NCBI GenBank assembly: GCA_013407085.1
Contig: JACCGJ010010860.1
Coordinates: 1 to 64,000, forward strand
Origin: Atriophallophorus winterbourni
Lineage: Eukaryota; Platyhelminthes; Trematoda; Plagiorchiida; Microphallidae
Direction: 5' to 3'
Length of the DNA stretch: 64,000 nucleotides
The position numbers and the translations under genes were made by a program. The notes below the pieces were generated by a model. It did not search any database and was not told where the DNA came from. It saw only the letters and a program-made list of their open reading frames with translations. Shown in pieces: positions 31,633 to 43,903 of the stretch; position 1 is the stretch's first letter, and each line of letters begins with the position of its first letter.

Positions 31633-34600
31633 GTGTCTTTTATAATCATTGTGTGTGAAATTTGGAATAACTCTGTGGTTCTGTTTGAAAATCGAGGATT
31701 TGTTGGCGAACCTTGATCATTAGGGTCTTGAAAGTCCTTTCTTTTCAACCAGTTAACAACTGTTTCACGATTCACCAAATATATTCTTTTTGTCTGAAGT
31801 TGTTTACGCAAACTTGCAGCAACCGGTTGTAAGGTGAAAGTGCTGCAGTTACAAAACACACAATACGTTTTAAGAATTGTAGAGCAATATTACAATTTTA
31901 GCTGCTATCAATTGCGAATAGCATCTGAAAATATGAAACAAAATAGTAATAATAACAGTGTTCCGTTTAGGGGATTCTATTTTGGTGGAATTATGTTGTG
32001 TGTGAACGAAAATTGGCCTGCAGCTACGGGTTCCGAACCAATTTCAGTATTATTATAAAGATCGGATCGATAGCATTTAGATTTGATTAATCGTCGTTCC
32101 ATAAAAAATATAAAATAAACATTAGTATTTGACATTTATGCTACCAGGCTGAATGTTCATTGGGGAAACAAATTCAGTTTTGCATTAAATGACACGGGTT
32201 CGTGATGTTAGAATACGTCGTCAAACATAACCAATAAACGAGCAATATATAAATTTATGAATAAAAAAACAAGAGAATTGATTTTGAATTATCGTAATGA
32301 TTCAAAGTATGGTGCGTTAAACTTTCACCTTGTTCAAAACAATTTAGTAGCATCAAGCACAGTAAACCGAGTTTCTTAAGCGAAATAATTGTTTTTCCCA
32401 GTGAAAAAGAAAAATAATGATAGAATTTTGCCGCCACAGCTACGACATTTTTTGTCTTGGAAAATACGATGTATCTTTGGAAAAGTTAACGCATCTTATG
32501 ACATACTGCGCACAATCGACAACTGTTGCGGATGACATTTGAGCGTTCTTCTCTAATTTTTCAAAAGATTTCCGTGAAAAAATTCAAATCGGTAGGTTGA
32601 ACTTTGCTGTTTCAAATAAATTATTACGTGGGAAATAATTTATCGAGAAAATTGAAATCGGTTGTTCATCCACTACAAAGGGGTTTGATGTTGTCCGAGA
32701 ATCGATTGGTAGATTATTTTTCATTCGCTTGATGGCAACAATTCATGATAACTTTTGGGAAGATATTCAACAAATTTATGCACAATTTTGCATAAATCAA
32801 TGTTATTTGAATTTTATTCATCATCCATGTACTCTGGTCACGAAATATTACACTCCGTTGCTACGCATTTACACTCATTCTGAAATACACGTAGAAGTCA
32901 CAATCTAATCCCTGGGTGTCCGCTATGGTATTGAATTTTAAATATTTGGTTTTGCATTCATCCAGATATTGAAACAATAAAACTCCAATTGCTCCTGGTA
33001 GCCAACGGTGCCCATGTGCTTCAGAGTTTGCATAGGTTTCATATTAAACATACTTGATGGTAGTATATTCAGAAACATCACATCCCTGAAAGAGCTATAA
33101 CGGTCACTTCTGAATCTGCAATTTTCCATACAATCTTGGTAGACGTTCTGCGATTGTTCTAAGTCGATGGTCACTATACAAATATGATTAACTCATATTT
33201 TCAATTTGATTCTCACTTAGGAAACGTAAGACGAGAACTGGTCGCCTGAAAGTTTAGATTATATTCATGTCACCTTAATAAATAGTATACCTCCATTACT
33301 TTTCCTTGCCACACACTTATCATTTTCACTTAAAATTAACATTTTCTCATCATATTTATTAATGAGATTACCGCCTTTACCCGTCTTTATCCTTATACCA
33401 CAAACTGAGCATACGAATGTGATGAGGTTTGCTTGGATTGCATTCAACTATCAACTAGCACGAACTTTGAAATGATAGCCCCAGTTCAGGACAGTCGGTG
33501 TAGGCCAACATTGACGTCTGCGTGCACAATGTCACACACCGGAAGACTACACATATTTACTGTGTTTGATCAGTGATGATGAGCGGCGTGGGCACTGTGT
33601 GTGTGAGTGCAATGTACATCACTATGCACAAATCCTTGTTTTGCTGTTAAGCCACTCCGTTGACCTAAGCATGAGTCGGACGCAACAACTTATAATGGAC
33701 CACACGTTGTTCGCACATTGATCATGTGACGCACACCCGTCGAATGAGAAATGAGTATTATAGATAATATTGTGCTCATCGGAACAAAGCATAATTGTAA
33801 AAACATATTCACCACCAGTGATATAAATGTATCATATTGGTATTGACTCAAATAAATCTGAAAACAGTATTTTTAAAATTTTTTCTAACAGAAATATTCC
33901 TAACGCACAATCAAAACGTATAAGTTCAGCATGAATTGATGATGACAAAAAATTGACCTGAAAAATATATGAAAATCTGTGTAGTTTGACAAAAAATCAT
34001 CGAGATATTTCCCAGACGGAAAAAATCTAAACAACTGTCAGGAGAAGAGGATGCGCTACGCTTGTGCAAAACATTTGTGGCTTAGATTGATAAATTTGGT
34101 GATAAAAGCATGCAAAGAAGTGGCCTTACTGTAGGATACTGAATGGTTCTGATGTTTTGGATTAAGTTCACATTATTGGTTTATTGGAAGGACGTATTCG
34201 CACAAAACGGTTTTTAGCTTTTCGAAAACAAAATATATAAGATGAAAATCGTAAGTTTATCGAGATTGATTAAAAAGTAATCAAAATGGCTTAGTAACCG
34301 TTATTTCCTACATTTTTGAAAAAAATATAAACAATGAACGAACTAAGGGACTATTGTCGAACACAGCTCCATTTCTCTCCCATCTTTCTCTACCGACTTA
34401 GATTGACAGTCCATCCATCAACTTTACTTTAACCGAATGCCCAGGTAACCACTTGAATGGACTCTAAAAGTGTCTCTGTTATTTATACGGATACCGATTT
34501 TGTGAAAAATTAACAAAAAAATAGTAACCATGCACGGTAATTTAGTGAGATTGTTTTGATTGAAACATCCTGGTGTGATGTTGGACGTCACTAAGGGAGC

Positions 34601-34760
34601 TACACTAAAAGGAGAAGTACCGAAAATTGCAGGAAATAAAACGTTTCTCAAGTTCGCGACTTCATCAGAAACGTTCTTAAAAATTACTCAATGCAGCGCA
34701 ATTCAAGCTTAATTTGTTTAAATCTCTTGCATTATACATCGCAATTATCCACCACGTGGG
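31633..34760. other. Unassigned stretch
   Basis: No assigned feature. A plus-strand frame at about 32641-32908 stays open for 89 codons and, with two stops, back to about 32485; the translation resembles no family I know. A minus-strand 78-codon opening starting with ATG lies at 32938-33174, also unidentified. A GC-richer patch lies at 33490-33740. Confidence 0.3.
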
Positions 34761-35171
34761 CAAGATTTGTGAGATATCGTGAGCTTGTTACATTTTTTAT
34801 CCACAGTTGAGCAATTTTTTTCGAGTTGGGTTTCCGGCTATGGACATCTTAGCTGATATGACTGAGATCCTGTACTTTTAATCTAAAAAGAAAAGGTATA
34901 GGTCTGGTTTAAATTCCACGCCGCGACATGATTTTAGTCGAAAGAATTCTTTTATTTTGTTTGAACTAATTTTTATACGTTGTCGCGTCATAAGATTTGT
35001 GAGATATTGTGAGCTTGTTACATTTTTTATTCAAAGTTAAGGAATTTTTTTCGTGTTGGGTTTCCGGCTATGGACATCTTAGCTGATATTGCTGAGATTC
35101 TGTAGATTTAATCTAAAGAAAAAAGGCTTAGGACTGGTTTGAAATAATTTCTATATGTTGCTACATCTTAT
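34761..35171 (+). repeat. Two-copy tandem duplication
   Basis: Unit 1 (34761-34990) and unit 2 (34991-35171) both run from AAGATTTGTGAGATAT-x-GTGAGC through GGGTTTCCGGCTATGG to a GTTTGAA-x-TAATTT-x-TA-x-GTTG end. Unit 2 lacks about 47 internal bases present in unit 1 (around 34912-34957). Identity in the shared part looks near 90 percent by eye, so the duplication is fairly recent. No coding content is evident. Confidence 0.8.
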
Positions 35172-38100
35172 GCTACATCTTATTCTTGGTAATCATGTTT
35201 AGACTAAACCGCTTAAGTTTATTTGATGTATGATAAGAATGTGAGCAACATATCCGTTACGATTCATTGGTCTTGCATAAGCAGATGAACAAGTATAATA
35301 AGCATAACAGTACGGTTGTTATCGAAAAAAATCTATTCGAGCCTTAGATTACTATGATTTGAATGAATCAAAATTGACGAACACAATGTGACCAGAATTG
35401 AAATAGCGAGGTTTGGACTCCGATAGGTAATCAACGTTGGTTCAATGCTATGAATAAAAATGACATATTTTAAACGTTTCGTTTGGAGATCTCATGTATA
35501 TTTCTAGTGATGTTTGGATGAGTGCTTCATGACATGTATGAAATCGCCTGTCTGAAGCAATTCTAAGGGCCACACAGTAATAGAATGTACATGAGCAAAG
35601 AGCCTTAAAATCCAAATTATAATCCTTACTAATTGCAATTATATATATGCCTATTTGCATATATTAACTTGTTAAATAATTTCTTTATGAATGAACATCA
35701 ACTGGTTCGGAGTTACATCCAGCTATTTACCTAAGTTACAATTGGCATTCTTTGCTGTTAAAATTCGCCAAGCTTATTTTCTTTGGCTCCCGACTGAAAC
35801 TGTAAGTGCACTCGAAATAAACAACATTTAATCATTTATCTCAGGATAAAGAATATATGAAATAATCTGTTTGTTTTTTATTGTAAAATATTTGGGAACG
35901 ATTGTGCACTTATATGGAACAGCAATTTGTTTGCAGTGGGCTAGAAAACCTGTTTGATAACGTTTCGTTTATGACAAAATTTCCGTCAAACGAATGGTGT
36001 TAGTCTGGCCTGGAAGCATGACTACGTATCATTTAACTAGCCAATTGTGTTTGACCTTAACGCCAGGCAACCTATATTAAGCACGGCGGGGAGGGAATTC
36101 ATGTAGCCAAGAAAAGGATCAGTTTTCAATCGGACTATAGTGGTTTTTATTATCGTCAATCTGATACAAATGAACACGGTCAAGGCCAGTTAAGAGGTGA
36201 ACACCCACATACGGATGCGGTCAAAAGTGCTAAAGCAGATGGTACAGAGACCACCACTATCCAGCGCTCAGCACAGAAGCGAGCGTAATTTAACAAATAT
36301 TCATCTAATTATTGTTATTTAATTAGTTTATTTTTCAATAACGATCTTTACCATGTACACTTGTACTACAGGGACTAGAACACAAACTGGGTTGTCGTTA
36401 TCATCTGCTATTCCTGGTCTTGCCTACGTGACTTCACAATCCACTGACTTACTATTAGCTGCATAGTTTCAAGGTCAAACATAAGATGTGGGTGGAATGT
36501 TACTTAGTAATATTCGTATTCCAACTGTCCCACTTGTTCAGATGAATCGTCTGTGAAGGAAGCAATACGCTAAGAAAAATGTGTTCAAACGATTGTATAC
36601 AAATATCTCTCCATTTAGCTTTTTGTAGATATGATTAGATTAAAAATATGTTTCGAAATATGAGGATGAATTGATTATTTCTCATTGCAGTGAAACTTTA
36701 ACACAGAGATAATTTAAACTCAGTGCCCACTATGCATGAAATGTTGATGCCAATTTAGCTCGATATCACAGGAAAATTTATGATGATGTTAAGGTTCTTC
36801 AATTGACGTGTGACGCTTCAAATATATGTTACCGATAAGCAGCAAAATTAATATAAAGTACAATTCAACCGATGAAAACACAAGCGATATAATCCCGGTT
36901 ACCCTTAAAAATAAATTTCATTAATTACATGCGCAATAAATCAGATACTGCCTATTTACTGATGTTTAATTTGAGAGCGGAACAATCGTGTTTACTAAAT
37001 TAATTTTCCACTATAAAACCTCTGAAAGACTGTATTTATTGTCGAACCAGAAAACAGAAATCGCGCGTCTTGTCAACTTGATGCTCCTTCAAGTATTATC
37101 GATAAGCGTGGTGTATCAATCGTGAGAATCACACTTGTCAACTAATGTATTGCGACAATTCCAATTAACGCTTTTATCAGACAGGCACACCCTTAAGATT
37201 AGAGGATAGAGTCCTCCGGTAATTGCATTTGCCTATAAAACACTTTGGCAATTCATTTAAATACTAGGACTGAAAATTGGACTCAGCGAGAGCTGTGTGC
37301 TCTCCTAGGAAACCTAGATGCTATCCGGGATAGGGAACTAATGTTGAATATCAAGATAGCATGCAGTTTGTTCTGAGTGGGATTTTGAAATCTTCATAGT
37401 ATACATGCGAACCTAAAATAGAGTAAAACTTTGTAATGGAACAGAAATATTCTTTGTCATCTTGACACTCGAGACAATTGAATTTCATAAAGTGTATTCG
37501 ATTAAACATGTGAGCTCATTTTTCCGCTGCTCAAGTCTTTTTACCGCATAATTTACAAAGAAAGAACTCAACCACGAGACAATAGGTAATATTATTTTAT
37601 TCACATCAAGTGGAGTGATGATGCGATTTCCTGGAGAATGTACTTTAGCTGCATCAAAGACAAAATAGTTCGGGGAATAATTTCAAAGAGAACACACTGG
37701 GGGGACCTAAACATAAACATTCCATTTGTGATATCTTTTGTAAATCTTGTGCGGTTTACCAATAAAACTCAATCAGGTGACTTCGAGGGATCAGTCGTGT
37801 TGTAAAAGTGGGGGAATGTCAGCGTTGCAAAAACTAGTCCTTTCTTAGAAAAAAAGGTAAACTAGCAAAAGATAACCTAGTTTTCACGTAGCAAATGAAA
37901 TGTATCAGTAGAGTTACGTTCACTAAATAATCATGATTAGCACTGTAGATGATTGAATATTAATTTTAAACAAGCTATAATAAAAATGTTTAATTGATTG
38001 TCCAATATTGCCTAACATACTGGTTATATACTGCATTGATACTTCTCAAATTAATGCTTAAGTTACTTATGAAAATGTAGTAAAATTTAATTTGACGCAG

Positions 38101-40479
38101 ACGTAGCTTGTCATGTCCCACCAAGTTATGTCCTTTCGTATAACTATTTCCTTCGCATTAATTCCTAATATTGCATATTGTATTTATGAAAGTGACTGAC
38201 TTAGTTTGTTCTTTATAGCGAATATATGATCAAATTTGAAAGTTATATAGGTATCGGTTTTAGACGGAATAACACTAAAAGCTTAACGCAAATATTCGCA
38301 GCTCAATAGACTCATATAATGAAATCTTTTGAAATGTTTAGTTTTATTTTCTTAGCATTAATTGCATGAAGGAATCGGCCTTATATCCATCTTCTTGAAT
38401 GCATCAGTTTCACTGTTTATATAAGTGCAGAGGAATGGCAAACAAAATTATTATAAGTAACATAAAATACTGAAAATAATTTAGTTGCAAATTCAAACAG
38501 GTATAAAACGGGGCAAAAATCATGACTTCGCAATCAACCTGTCTTTCAAAATCTAGCAATTGTTCGCATTGAGATGGTAACTCTGAATAATCATGTATCA
38601 CAATTCACATAAATTGCATTTCAGTAACAAAAACGGAAGGTTTCTGTTAATTTTTTATATCGAAGTATCCCAAATTGTTGTGGTATCAGTCATATCTTTA
38701 TGACTGGGCAATTAAAAGTTGTAAACTATTACATTAATATAAGAGTCGAGCTTAAATAGACTCGTATTTGGCAAGTATTTTGAATTACTTGAAGAAGTTG
38801 GATATATAACATCAATTCAAAATAACCGTGTACCCATTTGTCAATGATATTGCCGATGAAGACTTACCAGATTGATGTGGGAAATTTTCGCTAATTGATT
38901 TGCATTCGCCTCATCGGAATAATGTAAGTGTTGCTTCGAAGTAACACAGGGAAAGACTTTTAAAGCCGTAGACTAACGTTGCCGCGAAATTGGCGCTGCA
39001 TTACTTTGGCTAGTAGACCGCAATTTTATAAACGCAAACAAGCCAATCAGAGCTGACCAACTTGGTCCTTGACCAATGAAAATTCAGATTGATTAATATT
39101 GGTTCTTACCCTAGATTTATTAAAAATAGTTTGGGTGACCTTGCATCAAAGATGGCACCGTAATGTGAATATAAAGGTGATAGAATCAAAATAGCAAATA
39201 TGGTTGTGAGGGGTTCCAGTTTCATGGATGATTTCAAAGATGTATTTTGAATGCTAACAAGTCATCTCATTAGTTTCGATTGGTTTAGCAAATATTTGAG
39301 TTGATATAAATGTGCTCTTTGGAGTGCATTCTCGAAAATACATCTAATATTTCTTTATAATCAAGCGAAGATACGAATCTGGGCTAATATAATGTTATTT
39401 AATTAATTTCGAAATTTAAAATGTGTTTGAATAATGCAATTGAATATCATACAATTCTAACGTACTAGTGTGAAATTTCATAAATGATATTCTTGAACTA
39501 AAACTTTCATTACAAGTGGATCCGAAGTGATGCTTCTTTTAATTTAGAAGATAAATCGTGAATTAAACACAAAAGGATAAGGACATTACACATTATCGCC
39601 AAGTTAGACTAGCACAGCAACATCATTTCAGCAAGTAGAAGATGGTTTGCAATTTCATGCTTATACTTCACCGACTATAAGTTTCACCTTCAGTAAACGC
39701 AGATCAATAGTTGGATCAGCTTTTCTTCTAGACAGTTATCTATGGAGATCCAACCATTCCTACATCAATATCTACATCTTCCACGTTCAGTTTACCAGCA
39801 ATCCTGAACTGACTTTCTAGTTCTTGCTTGTATGCTCAAAATTACATAAACAATTAGCATTTGAGATCTTTTGAGCTTATTTTGATTCACCCCAAATGAA
39901 AAATATGGTTTTACGACAAATAGGCATTTCCTATGCTGGTAGAAAAAATATTACAAGAGATCTGTCGAAACTCGTTATGCTAAAAACTTCTTCGAGAACA
40001 CAAATGTTTACTAAATTTCGATATTTTAGAAGGAACCACTGAAAACTGGAGAGTATTGACCGAACGCTGAGCACATCGTGTGCTGGTTATCTAAATTTCA
40101 TGTTTTGGCAGATTCCTTGACAGCAAAAGAACCTTGTTTCCTCGCAAATTGACGAATCTTCGTTGATGCTGCTAATAGAAATAAATACTGGAATCATCAC
40201 ATCAAATGTAAGCACTGCATCGAAGGTTAGAGCTTTCAAATTTTATCCGCAAAATTTCTATGATATATGTTTTTTCTTTGAACTACCTGGGGATAATAGT
40301 CTCAGCCGCTTCAAATGATCCCTATTCTTCGTACAAGTGTCACGAAATAAATCACTTTTAATGTATTTTTGCTGTAATTGATGTATTGTATACCTGAGGA
40401 ATCTAGTTTCTGTGGTATCAACTGATGCCTATCATTTGTAAAAAATTTAAATGAAATAAAAATTCAAAGTTAATTTTGC
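35172..40479. other. Long unassigned stretch
   Basis: Nothing convincingly coding. A GC-richer segment at 36050-36300 and another at 38950-39080 stand out. The latter contains GCCAATCAG and GACCAATGA, which look like CCAAT boxes, but no gene is recognisable nearby. Confidence 0.35.
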
Positions 40480-41512
40480 TGCAATTAAGGTGTCTCGTGA
40501 AATTCTCGAATTTTCACGTATTAGTATCACTCGTCGATACTTGAAGCCTGAGTACTCTGTCCAATACTGTTCTTAATATTGATAAATGATCAACCGAAAC
40601 TGGTGCTATGTAAACGTGTTCTTTTCGTTGAAGATGTAAAAACGTGGACCAAGGTCAACTCTGTTGAGGATTACCTAGTTTTAGAAGCAGACATAAATAA
40701 GCTGCACCAGTGGCCAATTCAAAACAAGCTGTCCTTCAACTTGCACAAGTGCTAAATGTTGAAATTTGGGAGACCCTTCCTTTTCACATGCATACATTTC
40801 AATCCCAAGCTTGAGTGGAGTATATCGCAGAGGAAATTAAAAAACAGACTACAGTGCGAAGCCGTCTATAAGCGTGCATGCAGCGTACTTGGCTTACTAA
40901 GACGAATTTTCGGACGTATCCCACCGCACGCATTGTGAAAGATACTCAATACATACATATCCATTTGTGGACTATACAGTAAAAGCTTGTACAACATGGG
41001 TGGAGAAAGTTATCTCGCTTCTCGAAAGGATTTATCATAAGGCGACCAAAATGTATACTGGATTGCATAATACACCCTTTGAGCAGCGACTGACTAGACT
41101 TGTTTTGCGCACCCTCGAGCGGACCTAATCCTGACATACCGAATAATCCATATGAGTCCAACCCACTCAGACAGCTTTTTAAAATTGTGCAACAGCTTCC
41201 CACCTGAAATTGTTTATTCATCAAAGAAATGATATTCAAGCAAACTTTACGATATTTTATGTTGCATAATACGGCGTTGGTCCAAGTTTACTGAAATCTC
41301 ATAGTGATTCCTTCTTACACACATAACGGGCAAAACACTTATACCCAAACATATATTTCCCTCCATGTCACAATTGGAATTACTTTTGCTCCTCATTTGA
41401 AGCACATGGAGGCAAACATTAAAGTAAAACTTTTTAACTTCCATACATTTATCCCATGGTTTTGTACAGCTATCTGCTGTTTTCACCATAAATCTTGAAT
41501 CTTGAATCTCAT
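40480..41512 (+). mobile_element. CR1-like retrotransposon 3' part, decayed, with heptamer tail
   Basis: Across frameshifts the plus strand reads a VLCPILFLILIND-like motif B (about 40550-40590), a KLHQWPIQNKLSFNLHKCKML-like block (about 40700-40760), ACSVLGLLRRIFGR (about 40878-40918), a VISLLERIYHKATKM block (about 41010-41055) and FEQRLTRLVLRTLER (about 41080-41125). It ends after an ATAAA with two to three copies of TTGAATC (about 41490-41510); short 3' tandem repeats are usual for CR1-like ends. The copy at 48785-49873 shares the same 3' UTR. No functional frame remains. Confidence 0.75.
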
Positions 41513-41699
41513 ATGTGTTCTAATGTAACAATTATGCATTTTAAAGTTTAAATGTGATATTGTATTTTGATAGCCGGATGGCTTCCGTGTGATTATGGGC
41601 TTTATTGTACATAGAATATCAATTCAATTTTAATGGTCTAAAAAGCATATAACTTGACTAAAACCACAGAATAATATGGGAATTACGAATAACATGTGT

Positions 41700-42610
41700 A
41701 GAAAAACGGGATTTGTTTGCTTACTGAGCAGTTCAGGAATCGAGTAAAAATCCATTGGACAAAAACTGGTTTCAAAGTTCAAAGCTTTTATGGTGTAAAA
41801 TATGTAGGTTCAAAGTTTGGATTGGTCAACATGAAATTGTCCAAATTCGATTTGAATATATCCAAGTTGGGTGAATGTGCAACATTACAAGGTAGGTAGT
41901 TCCAGGTAAAGCATACACGTACAGAATAAAAGTTCCTTCGACAGTTTAGTCGCGAGTCGGGAATATGTACTGTATAGTCGTGACTCCGGGTTCTGGGTGG
42001 TAGTCGCGTGAATAGTTGATTTAGGGGATGGTTGGGGGTATGCAGTATATTGAACATAAGTATCAAATCACCTCTAAGACGGCAGTAGCGAAAGTCGAAT
42101 AGATTGAGACTTGCAATACGATCTTCGTATTGTTTGTGCTTCAAACAGCGTACGAGCTTGGTGGTCCGATGATATATTCTTTGCAAGAGGCTGATGTCCT
42201 TCTGTAGCCAGGGTGACCAAGCCCGAACCGCATACTCCATGGTTGGCCTCAAGTACGTATTAATTATTCGATGAACGGTTTGCTTAATGAAACTCCCTAA
42301 CACGCGTTTTAGCAGTAGCAGTAATCGTGACGTCTTTTCATAGACAGCTGTGACGTTATGTGACGGTTTCAAAGTGCTGCTCACCCACACACCCAAGTCC
42401 TTCTCCTTGTCAGTGCTTTCAAGAATATGGGAACCAAGGGTGTAAGAGAACGCGAAATGTCTTCCAACAGTCAATACCTTGCATTTTCTGACATTGAAAG
42501 GTAGTTCATTTCTAACTGACCGGTCTTGTAAGGCATCGAGGTCCAGCTGAAGCTCTCTGCAATCCTCAGTTGTACGTACTTGTGGACGCAATTTATCATG
42601 GCATAAATGC
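41700..42610 (-). mobile_element. CR1-like retrotransposon, 5'-truncated copy with intact C-terminal frame
   Basis: The minus strand carries a CR1-like RT C-terminal half followed by a 3' UTR. It lies tail to tail with the plus-strand copy ending at 41512. Its 5' edge near 42610 is where recognisable RT sequence stops, before motif C. An AATAAA (minus strand, about 41601-41606) may mark its 3' end. Of all retroelement pieces here this is the least decayed. Confidence 0.75.
41788..42591 (-). CDS. C-terminal half of a CR1-like reverse transcriptase
   Basis: 267 open codons. Visible blocks are LQLDLDALQDRS, FNVRKCKVLTVGR, TDKEKDLGVWVSSTLKPS, a long helix region LLLLLKRVLGSF, INTYLRPTMEYAVRAWSPW, ISLLQRIYHRTTKLV, YEDRIASLNLFDFRYCRLRGDLI and NYLPCNVAHSPNLDIFKSNLD; these are the thumb and C-terminal segments that follow the FADD motif in CR1-like proteins. 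The catalytic palm is absent, so it cannot be active alone. The first codon is simply the first one available in a truncated element. The intact length suggests a recent insertion. Confidence 0.85.
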   Translation of the reverse strand: MRPQVRTTEDCRELQLDLDALQDRSVRNELPFNVRKCKVLTVGRHFAFSYTLGSHILESTDKEKDLGVWVSSTLKPSHNVTAVYEKTSRLLLLLKRVLGSFIKQTVHRIINTYLRPTMEYAVRAWSPWLQKDISLLQRIYHRTTKLVRCLKHKQYEDRIASLNLFDFRYCRLRGDLILMFNILHTPNHPLNQLFTRLPPRTRSHDYTVHIPDSRLNCRRNFYSVRVCFTWNYLPCNVAHSPNLDIFKSNLDNFMLTNPNFEPTYFTP

Positions 42611-43279
42611 CAAACCTGGATGTCTGTTGCGACACTTAGGACATTTATTGACCTCTTTCAGTCAATGTTGCTTAATGTTGTACATTGCGTGCACAAGGTG
42701 ATCTTCGCCCAACGCCATTTCTCATGACAATACCTTTCGTACATAGCGGTATGTTGTACTAGGTCGATCGGCAGTGTTTGCAAGGTACGAGCGTGATAAA
42801 CGTCCAACGAGCGAACGCGTTACAGACTCATCCCAGGATCAACGTATACGCATTACACTGACTACCGTACAGTCAGGAGCAAGTGCTTGACAAACCACAG
42901 GGGCAGTGTCAAGAAAATTCATATCTCCTTTGCAAATATTTTACGTTCATCTGTAGGAAATTTCGATTTTGTATATATGGAAAGTGTGTGTGTGTGATGT
43001 GGAAAACATTCGCTTCAATATTAGGACTTCAAGTAATCACAAGTTTGATTTCCTACAAACGGTGTAAACTTCAGATTAAGTGATGAAACGTGTTTTACTT
43101 GACAAGCAACAACGATCTTTCTGCTAAAAAGGCAGAGACATAGCATCAGAATCGTGGAACATATGATGCGAAACGTCATAAAATCAGGTGGCGAATAGCA
43201 GCCCGTCATTTATGTGGCTGGTGATTTTATATTTGTCCTTTAAAGTTTAACACTGACATACAATGCTAAGCTTACAATC
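42611..43279. other. Unassigned stretch
   Basis: A GC-richer part at 42620-42880 looks like a decayed repeat but matched nothing else in the window. The 42883-43083 opening carries no motif. Confidence 0.3.
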
Positions 43280-43620
43280 CAACTGCTGGACAAAGTATAG
43301 TTTGAGACTGTGCTCATCAAAATTCCAGCAGATTGTTAGGTCTTTTTCAAAGAATACTTAAAAGATTCTCATGCGTAACGTCGTTAAGGTTAAGGAGCGT
43401 TCCATTATGGACTATTCGGTGGAGTTGTGGCTTCATTAACCGCTGAAATATATTGATCTCCTCGATAAAATTTATCGCAGAGCGACAAAGTTAGTGATGG
43501 GTCTTCTTAATGTTCCGCACACTGAAATATTGTAACGTCTGAGTCAATGTGACTTTAACTAATAGAAGATATAACGCGATATCATTCAAAACTATAGAAT
43601 AGTGTGTACATAAGGACAAC
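43280..43620 (+). mobile_element. CR1-like reverse transcriptase C-terminal fragment
   Basis: The plus strand reads IMDYSVELWLH (about 43407-43437), YIDLLDKIYRRATKLVMGLL (about 43450-43508) and, after stops, RDIIQNYRI (about 43576-43602). These correspond to the P-x-x-EY-x-V-x-x-W, LLE-x-x-x-RATK and RRGDLI-x-x-Y-x-I blocks of CR1-like elements. The fragment is short and interrupted, a dead copy. Confidence 0.65.
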
Positions 43621-43855
43621 CACTAAGAAACTTGTTTGAACTGTGCAGCGGGGACGTGACAAGCGGTCATAATTTTTTTCCTTTTCCGTACGTAATCTAT
43701 TTTTCTGGAATGCCCCATATCAACATGTGGTGGAATTTCTGTCCATGGTGAAATTTTAATCGAATTAGAACTTACATATGTAAACAAACATCCTTCATAA
43801 GGCATACATTCATACCAATTGGTGACAAAAACGGCCATTTTGATGCATTTCCATT

Positions 43856-43903
43856 ACACAAAACCAATTCAGGTTTCGTGCTGCTTGTACTCATCAGGTA
43901 TGC
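43856..43903 (-). ncRNA. Hammerhead-ribozyme-like motif, minus strand
   Basis: On the minus strand box 1 CTGATGA is at 43897-43891. Stem II is GTAC-AAGCA-GCAC (43890-43878, one A-C mismatch, otherwise G-C, U-A and C-G pairs). Box 2 GAAAC is at 43877-43873. ACC then TGAATT then GGT forms a three-pair, six-base-loop stem III (43874-43863). ATAC before box 1 pairs with GTGT (43859-43856) as stem I, with one G-U. The core is complete. The defect is two extra U residues between stem III and stem I, where a single H17 is expected. The flanks differ from the 250 bp family, so this is a separate occurrence. Confidence 0.5.

Noticed and set aside
34630..34690. Minus-strand CTGATGA followed by GAAAC, resembling a hammerhead
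   Set aside because: Stem II pairs only if two or three extra bases are left before GAAAC, and the outer AACGTTT/AAACGTT pairing forms a plain hairpin instead of stems I and III.
38990..39100. CCAAT-box-like pair suggesting a promoter
   Set aside because: No TATA or initiator at a sensible spacing and no gene on either side.
43623..43838. Minus-strand ATG frame with an internal GTAAGT donor-like site
   Set aside because: Only 21 codons would precede the donor and no following exon is recognisable; too weak to call.
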